This document shows positions 8,858-17,317 of a stretch of 64,000 nucleotides of DNA, in pieces. A program made the translations under genes and the position numbers. Origin of the DNA: an uncultured Luteitalea sp. (GTDB taxonomy: Bacteria; Acidobacteriota; Vicinamibacteria; Vicinamibacterales; Vicinamibacteraceae); assembly GCA_934541105.1 (NCBI GenBank), contig CAKTDA010000001.1, forward strand, positions 186,001 through 250,000, read 5' to 3'. Positions within the stretch are counted from its first letter, which is position 1. Each line of letters starts with the position of its first letter. The notes under the pieces were generated by a model, which was given only the letters and a program-made list of their open reading frames with translations, was not told the origin of the DNA and did not search any database.

Positions 8858-9478
8858 TCAGCGAGCCCCCGCCCCGGCGACATCGTCGGCGGCGGACGCC
8901 TCCTCGACCGGCGCGTCCAACGGCGCGCCAGGGCCGAGGTAGCGGCCTTCGCAGGCGATGTCCAATGACCCGTCCTCGGTCGACTGTTCGTCAACCGATC
9001 GCAGACCCACGAAGGCGCCCGCAGCCTCGAGCCGATCGAGGAAGGCCCCGACGGGCTCGACGTTGCTGGCGTTCACGACGAAGCGGATCACCAGCGTGTC
9101 GCGATCGAATGTCGGCGTCACGGACCGCAACCGCACATCGGGGGGAATCGTGCGTTCGAAGACGTTGAACAGGGCCGTCCACGAGAACGTCCGCTGATCG
9201 ATGACGGCGTTTGCCTCGCGCGTGGCGCGCACCGTGGCCTCGAGCACCGACCGATCGATCCGCCCGCGCACGCGCTGCGCGTCGCGCCTGTGCGCCGCCG
9301 CGCGGCTCTCGTCGGCGGCAATGCGCGTCGAGAGTTCGCGCTGCCGCTCCGTGAGCGCGACGAGTTGCCAGGCGGTGATCAGGGTCAGTACGCCGAGCAC
9401 GCACGCGATGCCGACGAGGGCCGCCTGCACGGCGCGTTCGTTGTAGAACGGGCGGGTCGAGAGGTTGCCGCGCAGCAT
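8858..9478 (-). CDS. pilN: PilN-like pilus assembly protein
   Basis: 206 residues. The N-terminus LRGNLSTRPFYNER is the conserved PilN cytoplasmic tail (the NL-x-x-RPF element) that docks on PilM. It is followed by a membrane helix (AALVGIACVLGVLTLITAW), a coiled coil and a periplasmic domain with IPPDVRLRSVTP. The ATG at 9478 overlaps the pilM stop as TGATG. It acts in the inner membrane as the link between cytoplasmic PilM and periplasmic PilO. The alanine/aspartate-rich C-terminus looks disordered. Confidence 0.9.
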   Translation of the reverse strand: MLRGNLSTRPFYNERAVQAALVGIACVLGVLTLITAWQLVALTERQRELSTRIAADESRAAAHRRDAQRVRGRIDRSVLEATVRATREANAVIDQRTFSWTALFNVFERTIPPDVRLRSVTPTFDRDTLVIRFVVNASNVEPVGAFLDRLEAAGAFVGLRSVDEQSTEDGSLDIACEGRYLGPGAPLDAPVEEASAADDVAGAGAR

Positions 9479-10422
9479 CACGCTTCCATCTCCCGCAGCA
9501 CGAGCCCCGCCGGTGCGGCAATCTGTCCGACGAGCGCCTCGGAGGCCTGCACGCGATCGCCGAACGCCGCCACGCCGTCGAGCGCGAGCATCGTCACCGG
9601 CGTGTCGAAGAGGGAGGCGATGTCGCCCACCACGCGCGGCCGATCGGCCACGTCGGGTCCGGCGACGACGACCACGCGCGCAAAGCCGTCACCGGCGAGC
9701 CGATCCTCGTAGTACATCCGCGTCTGGTGCACCACGTCGGGCAGCGGCTCGCTGGCGTCGGCCGCACGCGTGCGGAAGAAGATCAGCCCGCCGTCGCGCA
9801 CGACTGCAATCGACGCATACGCCGGCGTCACGTGCACGAGCAGTTCGTCACCGGCATGCCCGGCGCCGAGGAGCGCGAGGTTGACGACATTGAATGTCGC
9901 GATGTCCACCGTGCCGGCCTGCAGGCCGGCGGCACTGCACAGCGCCTCGTACTCGAGGACCGTCTCGCGGCGCATCGCGACGACGGCGAGCGTCGTGCCG
10001 GCACCGGTCTCGGGCCCCGCCGACCACGCGACCTGCGCCTCCTCCACCGGGAACGGAATCGACTTGCGTAGCTGGAGACGCACGAGTCGATCGGCGTCGC
10101 GCACGTTCGGCGGCACCTGCTCGAAGGGCAGCAGCGACACCTTGGCCGCCGTGTCCGGCACCGCGAGCGCCACGCGGCGGTGGCGGCCGCCGACCTGTTC
10201 GACGGCCTCGCGGATGGCCCGGACGCACTCGTCGCGCTGCACGACGTTGACGGCCGTCAGCGACGGCACGAGCGCGCCCTCGGGCAGGAGGCTCGAACCC
10301 ACGGCACGGATGACGGGCGAGCCGGCAGCACGGTCGGCGACTACGGCCGTGACGCGGCGCGCATCGAGATGGAGCCCCAGGGTCGGCGGGGACGTCTGCA
10401 GCCAGGCAGGCAACGACGACAT
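9478..10422 (-). CDS. pilM: PilM-like actin-fold pilus assembly protein
   Basis: 314 residues of the FtsA/PilM actin-like fold: an early beta segment (LGLHLDARRVTAVVAD), the PilM-type LRKSIPFPVEEAQVAW segment (about 118-135), TVDIATFNVVNLAL in the middle, and ARVVVVAGPDVAD near the C-terminus. PilM sits in the cytoplasm, binds ATP and the PilN tail, and anchors the platform of a type IV pilus or related secretion system. It lies three bases downstream of the GspE stop codon. Its presence, with PilN and PilO, marks the operon as a pilus-type rather than a pure GspL/GspM type system. Confidence 0.9.
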   Translation of the reverse strand: MSSLPAWLQTSPPTLGLHLDARRVTAVVADRAAGSPVIRAVGSSLLPEGALVPSLTAVNVVQRDECVRAIREAVEQVGGRHRRVALAVPDTAAKVSLLPFEQVPPNVRDADRLVRLQLRKSIPFPVEEAQVAWSAGPETGAGTTLAVVAMRRETVLEYEALCSAAGLQAGTVDIATFNVVNLALLGAGHAGDELLVHVTPAYASIAVVRDGGLIFFRTRAADASEPLPDVVHQTRMYYEDRLAGDGFARVVVVAGPDVADRPRVVGDIASLFDTPVTMLALDGVAAFGDRVQASEALVGQIAAPAGLVLREMEA

Positions 10423-10425
10423 GGG

Positions 10426-12096
10426 TCAGTCCACGAAGGTGACCTTGTTGATCTCGCGCAGCGTCGTCTCACCGGAGAGCACGCGCGACACGGCGGACTC
10501 GCGGAGGAACCGCATGCCCTCCTCGCGCACCGCGCGCTTGATCTCGGAGTTGGGCCGCCGCGCCAGAATCATGTCACGGATGGTATCGGTGAGGTCGAGC
10601 AGTTCGCAGATGGCCATCCGGCCGCGATAGCCGGAGCCGTTGCATTCGAGACAGCCGGCGCCCTCGTAGAAGGTGTGCGTCTGGGCCAGCGACGGATCCA
10701 TGGCCGCCTCGCGCAACTGCGCGTCGGTGACCGTGGCCGGGCGCTTGCAGTCCTCGCAGATCTTGCGGACCAGCCGCTGCGCGAGCACGCAGTTGAGCGC
10801 CGACACGAACTGGTACGCCTCGACACCCATGTTCAGGAAGCGCCCGAGCACGTCGAGCACGTTGTTGGCGTGCACGGTCGTGAAGACCAGGTGCCCGGTC
10901 AGCGCGGAATTGATGGCGATCTGCGCCGTCTCGGCGTCGCGGATCTCGCCGACCATGATCTTGTCGGGGTCGTGGCGCAGGATGCTGCGCAGGCCGCGCG
11001 CGAACGTCAGCCCCTTCTTCTCGTTGATCGGGATCTGCACGATGCCCTTCAACTGGTACTCGACCGGGTCCTCGATGGTGATGATCTTGTCCTCGGGCGA
11101 CTTGATCTCGGACAGCGCTGCGTAGAGCGTCGTCGTCTTGCCCGATCCCGTAGGCCCGGTGACGAGCACCATCCCGTACGGCTCGCGGATGTACTTGCGG
11201 AACCGCCGCAGTTCCTCCTGCGGGAACCCGAGGATGTCGAGCCGCAGCTCGCGGAACTGCTCGCTGATCGACTCCTTGTCGAGGATGCGGATGACGGCGT
11301 CCTCGCCGTGCGCGCTCGGCATGATCGACACGCGGAAGTCGATCGTCTTGCCGCGCATCCGCAGCTTGAAGCGCCCATCCTGCGGCACGCGCTTCTCGGC
11401 GATGTCGAGTTCGGCCATCACCTTGATGCGCGAGATGATCGGTCCGGCAAAGCGCTTGTCGATCGGCCGCATCGCCGGCTGCAGCACGCCGTCGATCCGG
11501 TACTTCACGACCACCGCGTCGTCCTGCGTCTCGATGTGGATGTCGCTCGCCCGCCGCTGCAGCGCCGCGAACACCGTCGAGTCGATCAGCTTGATGATCG
11601 GGCTGATGTCGCTCGTCAGCTTCTCGACCGACAGCGACTCCTCGCCGCTCTCGTCTTCCTTGAGCAGCTGCAGCTGGAAGCTCTCGGTGGCGTCCTCGAG
11701 CACGCGCTGGCTGCTCTCGGACTTCTTGAGCATCGCCTGGATGGCCGAGGCCGGACCAACCGTGACCTTGAGGCGCGTGCCGAGCAGCTGCCCGAGCTCG
11801 TCGATCAGCAGCGGGTCGTACTCGGACACGACGATCACGAGCACGTCGTCGTCCCGGCGATGCGGCACGAAGCCGTACCGCAGCATGACGTCGGCCGGAA
11901 TCGACCGGAACAGCTCGTTGTCGAGATGGAAGGCGTCCATGTCGACGAACTCGAGCCGGTACCGCTCGGCAAGCCGGCGCGCCTGCTCCCGTTCCTGCGC
12001 CTGTCCGCCGATCGCGCGGCTGCCGTCGGGCGTCGGCAGGTCCGGCACCGGCAGGGCCGGCGCGTCGGGGGTGAACGAAGGTGTATCGGTGCTCAC
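10426..12096 (-). CDS. gspE: GspE/PilB-family assembly ATPase
   Basis: 556-residue hexameric ATPase that powers subunit assembly. It has an N-terminal GspE-N domain (about 30-150), Walker A GPTGSGKTTTLYAAL, Asp and His boxes (GEIRDAETAQIA, HLVFTTVHANN), and two CxxC pairs of a zinc finger (CEDC and CLEC). I chose the GTG at 12096 (VSTDTPSF), which has an AGAGG ribosome binding site and leaves a 28-base gap after gspF; the frame is open further upstream but that extension runs into gspF and is serine/arginine-rich. It acts at the cytoplasmic face together with the GspF platform and PilM. Confidence 0.95.
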   Translation of the reverse strand: MSTDTPSFTPDAPALPVPDLPTPDGSRAIGGQAQEREQARRLAERYRLEFVDMDAFHLDNELFRSIPADVMLRYGFVPHRRDDDVLVIVVSEYDPLLIDELGQLLGTRLKVTVGPASAIQAMLKKSESSQRVLEDATESFQLQLLKEDESGEESLSVEKLTSDISPIIKLIDSTVFAALQRRASDIHIETQDDAVVVKYRIDGVLQPAMRPIDKRFAGPIISRIKVMAELDIAEKRVPQDGRFKLRMRGKTIDFRVSIMPSAHGEDAVIRILDKESISEQFRELRLDILGFPQEELRRFRKYIREPYGMVLVTGPTGSGKTTTLYAALSEIKSPEDKIITIEDPVEYQLKGIVQIPINEKKGLTFARGLRSILRHDPDKIMVGEIRDAETAQIAINSALTGHLVFTTVHANNVLDVLGRFLNMGVEAYQFVSALNCVLAQRLVRKICEDCKRPATVTDAQLREAAMDPSLAQTHTFYEGAGCLECNGSGYRGRMAICELLDLTDTIRDMILARRPNSEIKRAVREEGMRFLRESAVSRVLSGETTLREINKVTFVD

Positions 12097-12124
12097 GACG
12101 TGATGGCCTCTGCTGCGCGCGGCC

Positions 12125-13330
12125 TCAGCCCAGGGCCGCCGACAGCTGGAAGACGGGCAGGTAGAGCGCGATGAGCAGCGCCGCGATGACGATGCCCATG
12201 ACGACGAGCAGGATCGGCTCGATGAGCAGGAGGAAGCGACCGAGCCGCGTCTCGATGTCCTCGTCGTAGAAGTCGGCAATCGCGTTCAGCATGTCCTGGA
12301 GGGCACCTGTCGCCTCGCCGACCTCCACCATCTTCACTGAGACGTCCGGGAACTCCCCCTTGGCGGCCATCGCCGTGGAGAGCGGCTGCCCTTCGCGGAC
12401 CTGGCGGGTGATGTCGGTCATCTGCGCGGCAATGTGGCGATTGGAGACGGATCGACTGGCGACGTCGAGTGCGGTCACGAGCGGGATGCCGCCGCCGAGC
12501 AGCGTCGCGAGCGTCCGACTGAGCTGCGTCGTGGCGAACTGGCGCGCAATGCCGCCGATGCCCGGCACCCGCAGCACCCACTTGTCGATCCGTCGGCGCT
12601 GCTCGGGCTGGCCGAGGGCCCAGCGCACGCCGACCACGACTGCCGCCAGCCCTGCAAGGATCAGCAGCACCTGACCCCGGACGGCATTCGAGATGGCGAC
12701 GATGACCTGCGTGGCCATCGGCAGTTCGGCGTCGAACCCCGCGTAGAACGCGCTGAACTCCGGCACGACGCGCACGACGATGATCGCGACGACGGCCAGG
12801 GAGAGCAGCGTGAGGACGGCCGGGTAGACGAGCGCGGAAATCACGCGGCGGCGCACCGCGTTGAGCACCTGCACGTAGGCGACATATCGCCGCAGGACCT
12901 GCTCGAGGCTGCCGCTGCGCTCGCCGGCCATGAGCGACGCCGTGTAGATCGGCGTCACGTGCCTCGGGTGCGCCTCGAAGGCGTCCGAGAGCGCCGTGCC
13001 CGAGCGCACCTTCTCGTACACGTCGTCGAGCACGCCCTTGAACGTCGCATTGGGGACGTTGCGACGCAGGATCTCGAGCGACTGCACGAGCGGCATGCCG
13101 GCCTTGAGCAGCGTCGCGAGCTCCTGGTTGAAGACGAGGAACTCGTGCAGCTTGATGCGTCCGCCGCGCGAGAGGCGCAGTCCGCCAAGGCCCGAACGCG
13201 CCGCCTTGACGTCGAGGACGTACAGCCCCTTCTCTTCGAGATCGCGGCGCAGCGCGGCTTCGCTGTCGGCGACGTATGTCGCCTCGCTGATCTGGCCGGT
13301 GGCGGTGGCGAGCCGGCAGCGGAACTCCAT
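12125..13330 (-). CDS. gspF: GspF/PilC-family inner membrane platform protein
   Basis: 401 residues. It has two copies of the GspF domain, each with a cytoplasmic helix bundle and hydrophobic segments (VISALVYPAVLTLLSLAVVA and the C-terminal LLLIEPILLVVMGIVIAALL). Family signatures include FNQELATLLKAGMPLVQSLE and ARTLATLLGGGIPL-like sequence in the second half. The ATG at 13330 (MEFRCRLA) lies just inside the stop of the upstream transglycosylase gene; the frame is open further upstream but only by overlapping that gene. It forms the rotor-like platform on which pilins are assembled. Confidence 0.94.
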   Translation of the reverse strand: MEFRCRLATATGQISEATYVADSEAALRRDLEEKGLYVLDVKAARSGLGGLRLSRGGRIKLHEFLVFNQELATLLKAGMPLVQSLEILRRNVPNATFKGVLDDVYEKVRSGTALSDAFEAHPRHVTPIYTASLMAGERSGSLEQVLRRYVAYVQVLNAVRRRVISALVYPAVLTLLSLAVVAIIVVRVVPEFSAFYAGFDAELPMATQVIVAISNAVRGQVLLILAGLAAVVVGVRWALGQPEQRRRIDKWVLRVPGIGGIARQFATTQLSRTLATLLGGGIPLVTALDVASRSVSNRHIAAQMTDITRQVREGQPLSTAMAAKGEFPDVSVKMVEVGEATGALQDMLNAIADFYDEDIETRLGRFLLLIEPILLVVMGIVIAALLIALYLPVFQLSAALG

Positions 13331-13334
13331 CGCG

Positions 13335-14000
13335 TCAGGACACTCCTGCCAGGTGGAGCACCTGCCGGACGTATGCCTGCGTCTCGCGGAACGGGGGGAT
13401 GCCGCCGAACTTGCGGACCGCACCGGCGCCCGCGTTGTAGGCCGCGATGGCCTGGCGGAGGTCGAAGCGGTCGAGGAGCTGGCGCAGGTGGCGGACGCCG
13501 CCGTCGATGTTCGCGGCCGGGTCGAAGGGGTTGCGGACCTCCAGCTCGCGCGCCGTCGCGGGCATCAGCTGCATCAGCCCCATCGCGCCCTTCCGCGACC
13601 GGGCGGTCGCCTTGTAGGCCGACTCCACCATGATCACGGCGTGCACGAGCCTCGGGTCCACGCGGTGCCGCCGCGCCGCCGCATCGACGAGCTGCTGGTA
13701 GGGACGCCCCTCCGGGAGCTGGTGCGGACGATGCGCCGGGGCGTCCGTCGCCGACGCCTCCACCAACTCCTCCTCGACCTCATCCGGCGCAACCGCGGCA
13801 ATCAGCGCGGCGTTGCATTCGACTTCCCCACCGCCCCGCAGCGCGAGGACGGCCGTGTCGCCGTCGATGCGCACGCTGCGTACCGACATCGTCCGGCCCG
13901 AGGCCAGCGTCACGAGCTCGGCTGAGGCGCCGGACGGGAAGGCCAGCGCCGCTGCACCCACGACGAGCGCAGCGAATGGACGGAGAAGCACAGACGGCAA
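13335..14000 (-). CDS. Secreted SLT-type lytic transglycosylase
   Basis: 221 residues with an N-terminal signal peptide (ALVVGAAALAFPSGASA) and a C-terminal transglycosylase SLT domain. The domain shows the catalytic glutamate in IMVESAYKATARS, then KGAMGLMQLMPATA and IAAYNAGAGAV. The N-terminal 80 residues after the signal look like a small beta domain of unknown role. Such enzymes cut peptidoglycan glycan strands and are often encoded with pilus or secretion systems to open the wall for the machine, which fits its position before gspF. Start is uncertain: the TTG at 14000 or a nearby GTG; I saw no strong ribosome binding site. Confidence 0.88.
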   Translation of the reverse strand: MPSVLLRPFAALVVGAAALAFPSGASAELVTLASGRTMSVRSVRIDGDTAVLALRGGGEVECNAALIAAVAPDEVEEELVEASATDAPAHRPHQLPEGRPYQQLVDAAARRHRVDPRLVHAVIMVESAYKATARSRKGAMGLMQLMPATARELEVRNPFDPAANIDGGVRHLRQLLDRFDLRQAIAAYNAGAGAVRKFGGIPPFRETQAYVRQVLHLAGVS

Positions 14001-14034
14001 GTGTAGCAGCGACCGACCCTCCGCTGGCGCGGGC

Positions 14035-14913
14035 CTACTTCGGTTCGATGAACGCGTGGAACACGCGAATGCCCAGTTCGCGGGGGTCCTGCGACTTGGC
14101 CGCCGGTGTCTGCGCGGGCACGAACGCCTGGTTGACCTCGACCGTCAGGTCCACGTTCTCGGTGTCGCCGAACTGCGCCGCGGTGATTGGAATCCGGCGG
14201 ATGACTTCGTCGGTGGACTCGAGGGCGATGGTGTCGAGGACCTGGTCGCCGATGCGGACGGTCACTGTCTGCCCGGGCACGAGGTCGGGGCGCGCGTCGA
14301 AGTGCAGGAAGAACGTCGCGTCACGCCGCGGATTGCGGAGCGAGAGCGTGGCCGTCTTCTTTGTCCACTGCCATTCGATCTGGGCGTTCTCGGCCGCGAC
14401 CTCCGCATTGTGCCAGCCGTCCTTGAACTGGATGAACACGTTGTCGGAGGCCGGGAGCAGTTCGAGCGTGCCCGCCTTGTACGCCCGCTGGCCGTCGTTC
14501 TCGCCCCCGAGCGGCAGCCGCTCGCCGGTTTCGGGGTCGTACAGGCCGATGCGGATGATCGCCTCGCCCATGTAGGGGTACTGCGGCACGAACATCATGT
14601 GCGTGTACTCGATGCGCTGACCCGGCTTCCAGTCGCTCGTCGGCGTCGGCGGGAAGTGGTCGTCGGTCCACATCAGCTGTTCGTCCGAGTCCAGGAAGTG
14701 CACGAGGACGCGGTAGTCCTTGTCGAACGCGGGCGCGTTGGCGGCCACGACGAACCGATAGGTCAGGTCGAGCGGGCTGCCGAGGGGCGCCCGGGCCCGA
14801 CTGGCCGAGAACGTCGCGGTGGCGACGGGCGGCTGGGTGTCTTCCTTCTTCGTGCATCCGGCAACGGCCGTCAGGGCCAGGGCCAGGACAACGCAGGCGG
14901 CAGGCAGTTTCAC
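14035..14913 (-). CDS. Lipoprotein of unknown function
   Basis: 292 residues. A signal peptide ends in the lipobox AVAGC followed by TKKED, so it is predicted to be lipid-anchored. The rest is rich in beta structure and aromatic residues (LVHFLDSDEQLMWTDDH, HMMFVPQYPYMGEAIIRIGL) and has two regions resembling immunoglobulin-like or carbohydrate-type beta sandwiches. I do not recognise the family. The GTG at 14913 has GAGG just upstream and GAGGAG further up. It is the first gene of the minus-strand pilus/secretion cluster, 34 bases before the transglycosylase gene, so co-transcription is likely and a role in that system possible. Confidence 0.75.
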   Translation of the reverse strand: MKLPAACVVLALALTAVAGCTKKEDTQPPVATATFSASRARAPLGSPLDLTYRFVVAANAPAFDKDYRVLVHFLDSDEQLMWTDDHFPPTPTSDWKPGQRIEYTHMMFVPQYPYMGEAIIRIGLYDPETGERLPLGGENDGQRAYKAGTLELLPASDNVFIQFKDGWHNAEVAAENAQIEWQWTKKTATLSLRNPRRDATFFLHFDARPDLVPGQTVTVRIGDQVLDTIALESTDEVIRRIPITAAQFGDTENVDLTVEVNQAFVPAQTPAAKSQDPRELGIRVFHAFIEPK

Positions 14914-14943
14914 GCCTCAGGACTCCTCGAATGGGGAACGGGG

Positions 14944-14961
14944 CGGGACCGGCTGGTCCCG
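14944..14961. other. Seven-bp intergenic hairpin
   Basis: CGGGACC-GGCT-GGTCCCG, a perfect 7-bp stem with a four-base loop. It lies between the divergent lipoprotein/pilus operon and the microcompartment operon. No T run follows on either strand, so an operator or RNA leader element is more likely than a terminator. Confidence 0.5.
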
Positions 14962-14985
14962 AGCCAAACGCTCAAGGGTAAACCG

Positions 14986-15014
14986 TTGCGGGGTCAGGGG
15001 CAACATGCTAGAGT
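14986..15014 (+). promoter_or_regulatory. Predicted promoter of the microcompartment operon
   Basis: TTGCGG (14986-14991), a 17-base spacer, then TAGAGT (15009-15014). Transcription would start near 15021, only about six bases before the ATG at 15027, and no ribosome binding site is present. The mRNA would be leaderless or nearly so. Confidence 0.55.
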
Positions 15015-15026
15015 CCGCTCGATTTC

Positions 15027-15317
15027 ATGGGAGACGCCCTCGGACTCATCGAAACCCGTGGCCTCATCGGCGCCATCGAGGCCGCCGACGCGATGGTCAA
15101 GACCGCCAACGTCCAGCTTGTCGCCAAGGAGTACATCGGGGCCGGGTACGTCACGGTGATGGCCCGCGGTGACGTCGGCGCCATCAAGGCCGCAACCGAC
15201 GCGGGCGCGGCCGCGGCTCGGCGGGTCGGCGAACTGGTCTCGGTCCACGTGATTCCGCGTCCCCACGCCGAAGTCGAGCGCATCCTGCCCAGGCCGGCCG
15301 CCCCGACTGCCAGGTAG
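15027..15317 (+). CDS. Bacterial microcompartment hexameric shell protein (BMC-H)
   Basis: 96 residues forming a single BMC domain of the PduA/EutM/CsoS1 class: ALGLIETRGLIGAIEAADAM, VQLVAKEYIGAGYVTVM, RGDVGAIKAATDAG and ELVSVHVIPRPH. Such proteins assemble into hexagonal tiles of a protein shell enclosing enzymes; the RGDVGA segment lines the central pore. It has a predicted promoter right upstream and is followed 17 bases later by an aldehyde dehydrogenase gene. No pentamer (BMC-P) or trimer (BMC-T) gene is in the window, so a complete shell would need genes elsewhere in the genome. Confidence 0.97.
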   Translation: MGDALGLIETRGLIGAIEAADAMVKTANVQLVAKEYIGAGYVTVMARGDVGAIKAATDAGAAAARRVGELVSVHVIPRPHAEVERILPRPAAPTAR

Positions 15318-15334
15318 CCGGATACCGACGCCGC

Positions 15335-17149
15335 ATGGCCGACGCCCCAGCCGCCAAGCCGCCATCCGATCGGGACCTCGCGTCGATTGCCGAAGCGCGA
15401 GCCCTCGCGCGAGCCGCTCGTGTGGCCCAGGCCCAGCTTGCCGAACTCCCCCAGGAACGCATCGACGCGATCGTCGATGCGATGGCCGCGGCCGTGCGCC
15501 CGCAGGCCGACGCGCTCGCGCAGCTTGCGCGCGAGGAGACCGGGTTCGGCGTCTACACCGACAAGATCCAGAAGAACCTGTTTGCGGCCGAGCGGGTATA
15601 CGAGTTCATCCGCCCGATGCGGACCGTCGGCGTGCTCCGGCGCGACGAGGCGCGGAAGATCATCGAGATCGCCGAGCCCTTCGGGCCCGTTGCGGCCATC
15701 GTGCCCTCGACGAACCCGACGTCCACCGCGATCTACAAGATTCTCATCGCACTCAAGGCCCGCTGCGCCATCGTCCTGAGTCCGCATCCCTCCGCCGCGC
15801 GCTGCATCAGCCGCACCGCCGACATCATGGCGTCGGCGGCCGCACAGGCCGGTGCACCGGCTGGCAGCATCGGATGGATGACGACCGTGACGCTCGAGGG
15901 GACGCAGGAGCTGATGCGCCAGCGCGAGATCGCGGTGATCCTCGCCACGGGCGGCCTCGGCCTGGTGCGCGCCGCCTATTCGGCCGGCAAACCCGCGTAT
16001 GGCGTGGGTCCGGGCAATGCCCCCTGCTACGTCCACCAGAGCGCCGATGTCGCCAAGGCCGCGCGCGACATCCTGCTCGGCAAGACCTTCGACAACGGCC
16101 TGCTGTGCTCGTCGCCCAACTCGATCGTCGCCGACCGGGCGGTCCATGGCGCTCTCGAGGCGGCCCTGGCGGCCGGTGGCGGACATTTCCTGCCGCCTGC
16201 AGACGCGCAGCAGCTCGCGGCTGTCCTCGTCACGCCGCAGCGCCTGCCGAACCCGGCACTTGTCGGCAGGACGGCGCTGGAAATCGCGCAAGCCGTGGGA
16301 ATTGCCGTGCCGGCTGGTACGCGCGCGCTGATTGCGAGGCTCGACGGCGTCGGGCGCGACCACCCCCTGTCGATCGAGAAACTCTGTCCCGTCCTCTCCT
16401 ACTACGTCGTCGACGACTGGAGGGCGGGCTGTGAGCGCTGCAAGGAGATCCTGCGGTACGGCGGCATGGGCCACACGATGTCCGTCCATGCCACAGACGA
16501 CGACGTGATCCTGCAGTTCGGGCTGCACAAACCCGCATTCCGGATCGTGGTCAACACGCCCACCACGCACGGGTCCGTGGGCATGACGACCGGGCTCGAC
16601 CCCGCGATGACACTCGGCTGCGGGGGCTTCGGCGGCAACATCACGTCGGACAACATCTCGCCGATGCACCTGCTGAACATCAAGCGGGTGGCGTATGAAC
16701 TGCGTCCTGCGCCAGGCGCCGGCGTGCGCCCCGCGACGTCGGTGACGCCGGCTGCCGTTCCTGCGGCGGGCGGATCGAGTTACCGCCCGGCGGTGCCCGA
16801 ACGGGAACGCACGCTCGATGCCAGCACGCTGTCGGCCCGCATCGACGGCTTCCTCGCGAGCCGAGGCATCACGTCAGGGACGACCCTGACGGTCGGCGGC
16901 GGGGCCACGGCGGCTGCACCTGCAACCTCCACCATCGACCGCCCCGCACCTGAGCCCGGTCCCGTGGCCCCGGGGCCTCCTCTTCCCGACGAGCTGCAGA
17001 ACACCGGCCCGGCTGTCGATTTCGTGTGCGAAGACGACGTCCGGCAAGCCATGAAGGCGGGCCGCCGGATTCATCTTGCCGACAGGGCGATCGTCACCCC
17101 AGCCGCCCGCGAACTCGGCGATGCCCACGACGTGTTCGTGGTCACCTGA
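15335..17149 (+). CDS. Microcompartment aldehyde dehydrogenase with encapsulation tail
   Basis: 604 residues. The first 455 form an EutE/PduP-type CoA-acylating aldehyde dehydrogenase: IVPSTNPTSTAIYKIL, GPGNAPCYVH and the catalytic cysteine at about 258 in DNGLLCSSPNS. The catalytic domain ends near GGFGGNITSDNISP. After a proline/alanine-rich linker comes an amphipathic helix, DASTLSARIDGFLASRG (about 493-510), that looks like an encapsulation peptide. A second linker leads to a tail (about 562-604) with VRQAMKAGRRI and IVTPAARELG. It would turn a toxic aldehyde into acyl-CoA inside the shell. Its place behind the shell gene supports this. The actual aldehyde substrate cannot be read from the sequence. 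Confidence 0.92.
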   Translation: MADAPAAKPPSDRDLASIAEARALARAARVAQAQLAELPQERIDAIVDAMAAAVRPQADALAQLAREETGFGVYTDKIQKNLFAAERVYEFIRPMRTVGVLRRDEARKIIEIAEPFGPVAAIVPSTNPTSTAIYKILIALKARCAIVLSPHPSAARCISRTADIMASAAAQAGAPAGSIGWMTTVTLEGTQELMRQREIAVILATGGLGLVRAAYSAGKPAYGVGPGNAPCYVHQSADVAKAARDILLGKTFDNGLLCSSPNSIVADRAVHGALEAALAAGGGHFLPPADAQQLAAVLVTPQRLPNPALVGRTALEIAQAVGIAVPAGTRALIARLDGVGRDHPLSIEKLCPVLSYYVVDDWRAGCERCKEILRYGGMGHTMSVHATDDDVILQFGLHKPAFRIVVNTPTTHGSVGMTTGLDPAMTLGCGGFGGNITSDNISPMHLLNIKRVAYELRPAPGAGVRPATSVTPAAVPAAGGSSYRPAVPERERTLDASTLSARIDGFLASRGITSGTTLTVGGGATAAAPATSTIDRPAPEPGPVAPGPPLPDELQNTGPAVDFVCEDDVRQAMKAGRRIHLADRAIVTPAARELGDAHDVFVVT

Positions 17150-17176
17150 CGAGTGTTCGATCGTCATACGACTGTC

Positions 17177-17206
17177 TTGACCCGATAGCGGACCGGGTGC
17201 TACTGT
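17177..17206 (+). promoter_or_regulatory. Predicted promoter upstream of the MltD-like gene
   Basis: TTGACC (17177-17182), 18-base spacer, TACTGT (17201-17206). It would give a leader of roughly 105 bases before the ATG at 17318. The -35 element matches the sigma-70 consensus at five of six positions; the -10 element at four. Confidence 0.5.
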
Positions 17207-17224
17207 CCGCCAGTCCAATCGGAC

Positions 17225-17247
17225 GGATCGTTCGGATCCATATTTTT
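17225..17247 (+). other. Hairpin followed by a T run in the mltD leader
   Basis: GGATC-GTTCG-GATCC (17225-17239) followed by ATATTTTT (17240-17247). It could be the weak intrinsic terminator of the microcompartment operon, or a leader element of the next gene, since the predicted promoter lies upstream of it. GGATCC recurs at 17261-17266, so alternative pairings are possible. Confidence 0.45.
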
Positions 17248-17317
17248 GGACACCTTTTCTGGATCCACACCGGATCCCAACTTCTCGCTCGCAGGCTCGA
17301 ACCTGCAGGAAAACCTG

